DNA of 64,000 nt, taken from contig BROG01000004.1 of the NCBI GenBank assembly GCA_030159075.1, positions 3,208,001 to 3,272,000 on the forward strand, written 5' to 3'. The stretch comes from Atrina japonica. Lineage: Eukaryota; Mollusca; Bivalvia; Pterioida; Pinnidae. Position 1 is the stretch's first letter; the number at the start of each line of letters is the position of its first letter. The notes below the pieces were generated by a model. It was not told the origin of the DNA. It saw only the letters and a program-made list of their open reading frames with translations, and made no database searches. Shown piece by piece: positions 58,701 through 64,000 of this stretch. The position numbers and the translations under genes are program-made.

Positions 58701-61700
58701 TAAATTAAGTATTTCGTTGGCGTCATTATTTATATCACACAGAGCTATCAAACTAGATTTAGTATTTTGTATCTCAGAAAGCAATCAAACTAGATCTAGT
58801 ATTTTGTTGGCGTCATTATATCTCAAAAAGCTATGAAATTAGATTTAGGATTTTTTTGGCGTCATTATATCACAGAAAACCATCATGTCAGATTTAGTAT
58901 TTTGTTGGCATCAAAATATCTCAGAATGCAATCAAATTAGATTTAGTATTTTGTTGGCGTCATTATATCTCAGAAAGAAATCAAATTTGATTCAGTATTT
59001 TGTTGGAGAAACTATATCTCAGAGAGCCATAAAACTTGATAAAGTATTTTGCTGGCGTCATTACATCTCAGAAAGCTTTCAAATTAGATTTAGGATTTTG
59101 TTGGCGTCATTATATCTCAGAAAGCTATCAAATTAGATTTAGCATTTTGTTTGAGACATTAATTCACAGAAAGCTACCAAATTAGATTTAGTATTTTGTT
59201 GGCGTCATTATATCACATATGACATAAAGCTATCTAGCCAGATTAAGTATTTCGGTGGCATCATTATATCTCAGAAAACTATCAACTCATATTTAGTATT
59301 TTGTTGACGTCATTATATGACAGAAAACTATCAAACAAGAATTAGTATTTTCTTGGCGTCATTATATCACAGAAAAATATAAAATTAGATTTAGTATTTT
59401 GTTGTCGTCATTATATCATAGAAAACCATCATGTCAGATTTAGCATTTTGTTGGTGTCAATATATCAAAGAAAACTATGAAATTAGATTTAATATTTTGT
59501 TGTCGTCATTATTTCACATATCACATAAAGCTATCTAGCCAGATTTAGTATTTCGATGGCATCATTATATCACAGAAAACTATCAACTCATATTTAGTAT
59601 TTTGTTGGCGTCATTATATCACAGAAAACTATTAAATTAGATTTAGTATTTTGTTGTCTTCATTACATCACAGAAAACCATCAAGTCAGATTTAGCATTT
59701 AGTTGGTGTCATGATATCATAGAAAACTATGTAATTAGATTTAGTAATTTCTTGGCGTCATAATATCACAGAACGCTATCAAATTAGATTTAGTAGACTC
59801 TATTTTGTTGGTGTCATTATATTACAGAAAACCATGAAATTAGATTAAGTATTTTGTCGGCGTTATTATTGTTTCCCCATATTTTATAAAACGATATCTC
59901 GGGGGTAGGTGTTGTTCCATATTTCTTTCCTTTTACTATCGAATTTCCATAGACTGCGTCATTCACAAAAATTAGAATAAAACCCTTTGTTAATTGAAGT
60001 AATGTTGTCCTTACTGGTCCGATGAGAGATTGTTTGTAGGGTTCGCTTTACTTAAGACAATTGATAAAATGAAAACTGCAGTTCCTAGGCGAAAGGGGAA
60101 CAGAAGTATATAACATTAGTCAATATTTGGGGATCAAATGTGTAGCTTGTGACATTTGCATGTAAGTACAAAAAATGTTTTAGAACAAAAAAAATTTACA
60201 CTATCACAATGGATTTTTGTTTTACAGAAAAACATTATATTTTCTCTGTATAGAGTGTAAGTCATTATCTATAGAATGTTGATTGATCAATATCTGAAAC
60301 ATTTTGATTTAGTATTTTGTATGTGGTATTTAGAAATAAAATATAATGTGCTTTACGATCGACATACATGTAGATATTTATAAAGTTTTCGTGGATTAAT
60401 TCATAATATTTGTACATTTTTCCAAAGAGTTTTGAACATGAAGCGACGCTATTTCCTAATTATTGATAATTATGTTAAACTGTGCAAAACGAATGCGATA
60501 ACCTTGGATGTCTGTAATATTTGGTACCATCCCGATATTCCGACGGTGCGACAGTTCGGTAGTCTGACAGTCAAGTATACATAGCAGACAAGAAGGAAAC
60601 GGAAGGGGGACTCCATCATCATCATCATCATCATCATCAAGAATAATGTTTGAGGAAAGTGTTTTATAGTTTCTAAATACATGTATTTTCATAACTATGG
60701 TGTTTTTTTTTTTTTTTTTTTTTTTTTTTGGTTTTTTTTTTGTGTTTTTTTTGTTTTTTTTTTTTTTTTACTTAATCGTTGTCCAAATAAGCGTAACCTG
60801 ACCAAATTGATAAGAGGATCCAAATAAGTGAAATCAAGGGTTTTTTGTTTTTGTTTGTTTGTTTGTTTTTCTAATTTTGTTTTTTTAATCGCATAGTTCG
60901 ACACCATGACATACTCCGTTTTATGATATTTGATTGAGATATAAGAAATAGATACCTACTAAATTCGAGCTCAACTGATGAAGTCTAATGACTTATTGAC
61001 TAAAACGATCTTCTTGAGCATTTGAAATGAACACGTTTGTAAAGCTTTAACTTTGGTGTTGTTAATAATATTTATTAAGTGTTAAAACATGAAAACTCAA
61101 ACTAAAAAGCCGGGTCCTCTAGACTCACTTGACCAGTACTCGAATGGGAACAGTGCTCGAACATGTCACGAATTTACCGTTTCCTCGTCTAAAGGAGACT
61201 GATCAACGAAAGGGTGACCTAATTATGGAATATGATCTGACTCATCCACCTCCCGGTTAGGAAAATTCTATTACAATTGACATAACTTAAACTTTTGCAG
61301 ACGACATTTCATGCCAAAATCGAACCAAAATTTGTTGAAAACTTGCATTATCTCGTTCCCGTTTTAACCATGTTAATGTACCTGAAAATAAATATTACTG
61401 CATCCTACAACATATATCAACTGAAATATAACAAAAATTTGTGTCTACAATTTATTTTTTTCGTGGTGTTTGAGCACTGTTCCAGTCCGATGCCGATTTC
61501 CGCCATTACAGTGATGTCATGTGATGTGGTGTCATGGTTCACACATTACGGAAAATGCTGAACTTGTGTCTGTCATAACCTCAGAATTTATTTACTTTAA
61601 TATGTACGCCATCTGGGATGTAAATTACGAAAAACTGTGATTTTTGTTCGAGCACTGGCCAAGTGAGTCTAAAGTAAATGAAGGCCGACCCCCGGATTAT

Positions 61701-62246
61701 CGAATAGGCCTAGTCTGTAGGACCACAGACTACTGAACCGTCGCTGGTCGGACTAAATTTTTGTTTTGATTATTATGTCTTTTACTATGTTTCAACAAAT
61801 TGACAGCCAAAATGTTATTTTTAGTTGAATACTAATTAGGCTAATACAATTAGAATAAAATTTAATGTCGTCTTTCACTTGATAAAGGCCAAGTGGCCGA
61901 AAATTTGTGAAATTTGAGTGTTTTTCTGTTTTTTTAATACAATTAGGCCTATAGGATTTCAATAATGTTCTGTCGCAAATAGTTTGATATTTGGTCAACG
62001 TTTGGGTTATTTTTATTGTCCTATTACTATTATAAATATTTCAAAACCAATCCCATATCTTACCGTTTCAGCATTTTGATCAATTTCAATACTGGTATTT
62101 GATCTATGAGCGCCGGAAATCTCGCTGTTGGTATTACTTTTATAGAAAGACAGCGTACACGAGTCAGCATTTGATTGATTTGTAAAGGTGTTATGATGAC
62201 CCACAGTGTCCTTTGATACTTTGTTTCCGGTTAAGCCCATTTCCAT
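49567..62246 (-). CDS. MARCH-type RING-CH E3 ubiquitin ligase, two-pass membrane protein (four exons)
   Basis: Joined exons 62,246-62,064, 55,981-55,843, 55,017-54,887 and 49,926-49,567 give 270 residues plus stop with matching phases (0, 1, 0). The RING-CH domain has the C4HC3 order C97, C100, C116, C118, H126, C129, C142, C145, with W133 four residues after C129 as usual in MARCH proteins. Two hydrophobic segments follow at ~172-194 and ~218-243, each bounded by basic residues (FSRRKR before, HRRGMMRR after). By family knowledge, such proteins recruit an E2 through the RING-CH and ubiquitinate membrane cargo in endosomes or ER. N- and C-termini should face the cytosol. Length is near vertebrate MARCHF1/2/3/8 (about 250-290). 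The Ser-rich N-terminus (residues 1-95) has no domain. I cannot say which MARCHF member it matches. An extra small exon or 5' UTR exon could be missed. Confidence 0.88.
50020..50245. repeat. (GTTGTT)-rich low-complexity tract
   Basis: Interrupted GTTGTTGTTCTTGGTGTTGT sequence lies in intron 3. A long Val/Gly/Leu-rich open frame across it is compositional. Confidence 0.9.
50434..50547. repeat. Long near-perfect hairpin
   Basis: Arms of about 55 bp pair: ACAACGAGTGCTAGTTGATT with its diverged complement ATCAACTTACAAGAGTTGT, and GATTATCATGTTTATCT with AGATAAACATGATAATC exactly. The loop is nearly absent (AATTTTCAAATTTTGAAAATT at the centre is split by the axis). Probably a foldback MITE within intron 3. 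Confidence 0.85.
50690..50830. mobile_element. Tandem/foldback repeat remnant (GGGCCATAAAACCATTCTCA type)
   Basis: GGCCATAAAACCATTCTCAG and GGACCATAAAGAAATTCTTA are diverged direct copies around an inverted TTTTACTCAAATCTTGAGAA centre. Confidence 0.55.
50831..51329. other. Intron 3, no supported feature
   Basis: An 88-codon frame on the plus strand (50,866-51,132) starts MAAPYVRLDINERK. It has no recognisable domain and lies antisense within the intron. Confidence 0.35.
51330..52060. repeat. 128-bp tandem repeat, interrupted by a SINE
   Basis: ATGGTAACAAAATAAA recurs at about 51,450, 51,578 and 51,982. The first spacing is 128 bp; the second is 404 bp, equal to 128 plus the SINE. Each unit also has GATTGGTCAA and ATTTCATGAAAAA-like parts. 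Confidence 0.85.
51687..51963 (-). mobile_element. Complete tRNA-derived SINE (V-SINE-like) in intron 3
   Basis: The minus strand has a tRNA-like head (TCCGTCGGTAACACGC, box B GAGTTCGAGTCCAGC), the conserved body and the tail with AACAATAAATAAACAAACAA. TAAATA flanks it on both sides as a likely target duplication. In the same orientation as the MARCH-like gene. Confidence 0.85.
52268..52330. repeat. (AT)n microsatellite
   Basis: A tract of about 63 bp with one GATA interruption. Confidence 0.95.
52340..52620 (-). mobile_element. Possible PLE 3' untranslated remnant
   Basis: On the minus strand CTTGATGAAGGGCCAGGTCG is of the GATGAAGGCC type often found after the GIY-YIG ORF of PLEs. No nuclease coding is seen upstream of it. 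Confidence 0.35.
52676..52803. repeat. Direct repeat flanking a PLE fragment (left)
   Basis: TTTCACCATTGCTCTTTATA ... GTATTGGCAC ... CCGTGTATACTGAAA recurs at 53,797-53,885, on the other side of the PLE fragment. Confidence 0.75.
52804..53760 (-). pseudogene. Penelope-like RT fragment with 3' module, in intron 3
   Basis: The minus strand encodes, from the upstream end, a PLE N-terminal region (NSGNPTYTVAHCQTTRS), then PKLHKTPYKQRYIAGSSKCS and SGVNQMWILKN. After frameshifts it continues with QTVGIPMRTNCAPLLADL. The YIDD region is deleted and the frame jumps to the 3' module (52,804-52,965). It lies in the same orientation as the host gene. Confidence 0.85.
53797..53885. repeat. Direct repeat flanking a PLE fragment (right)
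   Basis: The partner of 52,676-52,803, with TTCACCATTGCTCTTTACAT and GCCGTATATACTGAAA, followed by an (AT)n tract at 53,887-53,960 and then TTTAAACAACATAT. Confidence 0.75.
53887..53960. repeat. (AT)n microsatellite
   Basis: A pure tract of about 74 bp. Confidence 0.97.
53961..54886. other. Intron 3, remaining sequence
   Basis: No supported feature other than a short (GTT)n run near 54,342. Confidence 0.4.
54887..55017 (-). CDS. MARCH-like gene, exon 3 (rest of RING-CH)
   Basis: The acceptor is TTATTTTTCCAG, the donor GTAAGC. It encodes SSECGCRGYLSRVHESC, then LKEW and CEIC, the remaining six zinc ligands. 131 bp, phase 1 in, phase 0 out. Confidence 0.92.
55140..55440. mobile_element. Diverged repeat related to PLE 3' module (intron 2)
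   Basis: Two related blocks, each with AATTGCGAATCCCA followed by GGGA(C/T)GGGAC- or GGGAAGGGACC-type sequence, lie ~210 bp apart. They match 25,231-25,320 in reverse. Between them is a short tandem GGTGAAAAGGTCAA repeat (about 55,311-55,370). Confidence 0.6.
55636..55807. repeat. GATA/GATG microsatellite
   Basis: GATAGATAGATA and GGATGGATGG blocks alternate over ~170 bp, starting 36 bp inside intron 2 from the exon 2 donor. Confidence 0.97.
55843..55981 (-). CDS. MARCH-like gene, exon 2 (first zinc ligands)
   Basis: The acceptor is TTCCTTTTTTTTAG and the donor GTAAAC. The exon encodes the Ser-rich linker and CRIC, the first two zinc-binding cysteines, and ends in phase 1 (GAGTCA G). Confidence 0.9.
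56000..58019. other. Intron 1, 3' part
   Basis: No gene is supported. A ~260-bp block at 56,860-57,120 recurs at 63,466-63,780 (see there). Confidence 0.5.
56860..57120. repeat. Dispersed direct repeat, copy 1
   Basis: CATAGATCAGCGATA, CTCTAGGTCAATA and TTTCCCAACTTCA-type segments occur in the same order as in 63,466-63,780. The function is unknown. Confidence 0.65.
58020..59870. repeat. ~49-bp minisatellite in intron 1
   Basis: About 37 monomers share TAGATTTAGTATTTTGTTGG and CGTCATTATATCTCAGAAAG. In 58,110-58,770 monomers with GTTAACGGTCATATA and with TTTCGTTGGCGTCATTATTT alternate, giving a ~98-bp dimer. Open frames across it are artefacts. Confidence 0.93.
59871..61119. other. Intron 1, middle part
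   Basis: It holds a (CAT)n tract at 60,613-60,639 and a poly(T) run at 60,703-60,770. A block at 61,001-61,060 (AACGATCTTCTTGAGCAT) resembles 11,276-11,330. No gene. Confidence 0.5.
61120..61671. mobile_element. TA-flanked TIR element, ~550 bp
   Basis: TAGACTCACTTGACCAGT at the left is the inverse of ACTGGCCAAGTGAGTCTA at the right. GTGCTCGAAC also has an inverted mate, GTTCGAGCAC. TA at both ends is the usual duplication for Tc1/mariner-type transposons. An 88-codon frame inside has no transposase motif, so the element is non-autonomous. Confidence 0.75.
61672..62057. other. Intron 1, 5' part
   Basis: TTGATAAAGGCCAAGTGGCC at about 61,879 resembles PLE 3' ends; nothing else is recognised. 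Confidence 0.35.
62064..62246 (-). CDS. MARCH-like gene, exon 1 (codons 1-61)
   Basis: The start ATG (62,244-62,246) sits in AAAATGG context with A at -3 and G at +4. A second in-frame ATG follows two codons later. The exon ends GAAACG before the donor GTAAGA (62,063-62,058), phase 0. Confidence 0.8.
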
Positions 62247-62363
62247 TTTCTTTTTTCTCCGTTATATCTGTCATGACCAGCATGACTTCAAATGCCCCTA
62301 CCGCTCCAATGCTGATACACTAATATTGATGACGCAACATCTTGTTGAGCAAGACTTGACTTA

Positions 62364-62371
62364 TGACGTCA
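62364..62371. promoter_or_regulatory. Consensus CRE (TGACGTCA) upstream of MARCH-like exon 1
   Basis: A palindromic TGACGTCA lies ~118 bp before the start codon, a typical promoter-proximal site for CREB/ATF factors. No TATA box is seen nearby. It is a single 8-bp match, so chance is possible. Confidence 0.4.
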
Positions 62372-62403
62372 GAAAACGATCTTACAAAGTTCAAATAGAT
62401 TAG

Positions 62404-62734
62404 TGTTATATGTTCAGTTACTATTCACTTACAAACTACGCAAATTTCTAACGTTTTCAAAAGGTCTTATTTTCTTTCTCAACTAAGAGTGTTACAATCC
62501 CTTAAAGATCTTTTCACACGAATGATAAAAACAAGCATAATTCAAATAAATGTCTACGTTGTAAGTGATGTGATATACGGCTGTTTTATTTAGACACAGG
62601 CCTACATCAGTACATGTAGATATAACACTTTTTTTTATTTCATTTTGTTTTTGTATTTTGGCGAGTTATCATAGCAAGCACAGGTCAATGAATTGGTGAT
62701 GTCTGTCGGTCTGCTTCAACAATTTGGTTTGGTT
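62404..62734. other. Upstream flank of MARCH-like gene
   Basis: No additional exon or promoter motif can be supported. Confidence 0.4.
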
Positions 62735-62885
62735 GTAGTCTAAATCTTAAGTCTTACTCCTAATTGTCATGAAACTGACCAATCAGCGATGCGTTCCAAT
62801 GTGAACAGCTTAGTTACTAGGACTACAAAGTTAGGATTTAGATTCATAATGGACTTACGACCTTTCGTACCCGTTTTCTCAAAAA
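62735..62885. mobile_element. Foldback MITE (TTTACGAAAGG family), copy 3, partial
   Basis: TCTTAAGTCTTACTCCTAAT and GGACTTACGACCTTTCGTAC match copies 1 and 2, as does the core GACCAATCAGCGATGCG. The left terminus is lost and the right end is rearranged. Confidence 0.75.
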
Positions 62886-62904
62886 CGGGTCACATCCATA
62901 CAGG

Positions 62905-62965
62905 CACTGAATGACCATAAAGTCTTTCAAACTTGGTCAGCGCAGATTCGACCCCCGCTGGAACC
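62905..62965 (+). mobile_element. Fragment of second tRNA-derived SINE family
   Basis: TGGTCAGCGCAGATTCGACC and CCGCTGGAACC match the box B region of 25,881-26,095. Confidence 0.6.
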
Positions 62966-63102
62966 TCAGCTGATTGTGTGCGAAAGTCAATAATTGTGGT
63001 TAGTATTATGTGAAATGAAATAAAATAAAAACAAAAGACGTAGTCGGATTCGACGGCGAAGAAGAATTTGACGTAATTTGTTTATATCATGTAAAGTATA
63101 TA

Positions 63103-63178
63103 TAAAGGCGTAGTAACGCGAAAAAAGGCATAATAACGCGAAGAAAGGCGTATTAACGCGGAAAAAGGTGTAATATCA
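63103..63178. repeat. ~21-bp tandem repeat, four copies
   Basis: AAAGGCGTAGTAACGCGAAA recurs with small changes (AAAGGCATAATAACGCGAAG and so on). Confidence 0.85.
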
Positions 63179-63465
63179 GGAAATAATTAAAGTACTGAAA
63201 GTACTGATCACAGATTGTTAAGTAATCTTTTAAATGGCATCTTTCGTAAGTAAAAATTTTAATGAGTTTTAGAATACACTAAAAGTAGTATCAGATTTCA
63301 CTGAATACTTTAATTAATTCGGTAAAATAGAATTGATATAATTATTTTTACGTCCCTAAAAAGTAACTTAAATCGGGTCAAGATTTACATATAAATCGGC
63401 CAAACGTCCTGATTTGAGTCCTGATGGTATATTTAAGTATATTATATTTACTATATAACAAATTA

Positions 63466-63780
63466 CATAGATCAGCGATAGTTAGATTATAAAATTTCTT
63501 GTGCTTAGTTAAACATCGTTTCATCGATAACCGTTGCTAAATTTCTATGCGCAAACAGGGCAGTATTATACCCTTACGCTATAACTTCCTATCAGTAGCC
63601 TGTAAATCTCTAGGTCAATACGTGTACATGTAATAAACAGTTTCCCAACTTCAGAGACTGCCGCAAATTTAGCGTATTCTGTGACATCACGTGAAAATTA
63701 CTTTTCTTAATGTTCCAATGGTAAGAATGACAGGCACATCTTCTATCATGATGTCCAACTTCATACAAGACGATATGATT
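63466..63780. repeat. Dispersed direct repeat, copy 2
   Basis: Same order of blocks as 56,860-57,120. The pair therefore flanks exon 1 of the MARCH-like gene in direct orientation, ~6.6 kb apart. Confidence 0.65.
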
Positions 63781-64000
63781 ATAAAATCTTGTGCTGATCG
63801 TTTTCTCTATGCGCCAGGGCAGTATTATTGATCTCTGCAATGGTAACAAATGTTTCAATAATCAGAGAGTATGGTGGTGTTCTCTCTAGGCGGTTTCCCG
63901 CTGGTCTCTCTCGTTTCCCAAAGAGTTAAAATGCATCTAAACTCACAAAAAGTCATAATGCAACCTTTGGTACTACACTATCATTCTTAGTAATTCAGGA

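Noticed and set aside
58885..59136. 83-codon frame with repeated ILLASLYLRK
   Set aside because: Translation of the 49-bp minisatellite.
61295..61561. 88-codon frame inside the TA-flanked element
   Set aside because: No transposase motif (no DDE/D catalytic pattern, no HTH) and far too short; treated as non-coding.

Overview
The window is animal (metazoan) nuclear DNA. It is AT-rich and packed with simple repeats, minisatellites, MITE-like foldbacks, tRNA-derived SINEs, Penelope-like (PLE) retroelement debris and a LINE remnant, with very little coding sequence. The repeat mix (a tRNA-derived SINE with a conserved central domain ending in a GTTTGTTT-type tail, GIY-YIG PLEs, ACGAAA-type foldback MITEs) points to a mollusc, most likely a bivalve. 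That is an inference from repeat style, not a species call. There are no prokaryotic operons, CRISPR arrays or viral genes.

Layout. 1-12.5 kb: a TIR-bounded element filled with a minisatellite, then intergenic DNA with a decayed PLE (RT block 6.8-7.9 kb, GIY-YIG endonuclease block 8.8-9.7 kb) and a degenerate ~68-bp repeat field. 12.5-35.8 kb: a large imperfect palindrome. Arm A (12,499-22,166) and arm B (26,754-35,758, inverted) surround a 4.6-kb spacer of PLE, SINE and unique DNA. 37.0-40.8 kb: a third, rearranged copy (C), mostly in the orientation of arm A. Arms A and C each carry an intact, intronless 173-codon ankyrin-repeat ORF with a TATA box ~65 bp upstream. Arm B keeps only a truncated pseudogene of it.

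41.7-44.8 kb: a nested tandem repeat of ~57-bp monomers organised into larger units that contain a TTAA-flanked MITE and an exon-like block. 44.8-49.5 kb: mostly unique sequence with several foldback MITEs. 49.57-62.25 kb (minus strand): a four-exon gene for a 270-residue RING-CH (MARCH-type) E3 ubiquitin ligase with two membrane segments. It can be assembled with consistent splice phases. Its introns hold a SINE-interrupted 128-bp tandem array, a PLE fragment, a GATA/GATG microsatellite, a ~49-bp minisatellite of ~1.8 kb and a TA-flanked TIR element. Upstream of exon 1 lies a consensus CRE half-way to a 21-bp tandem array.

The two real gene families (the MARCH-like ligase and the ankyrin ORF) show no shared pathway in the sequence. 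The most informative structure is the three-copy duplication. Comparing A, B and C exposes insertion and deletion histories, including an empty site for a TTAA MITE, and shows mostly amino-acid-changing differences between the two intact ankyrin ORFs.
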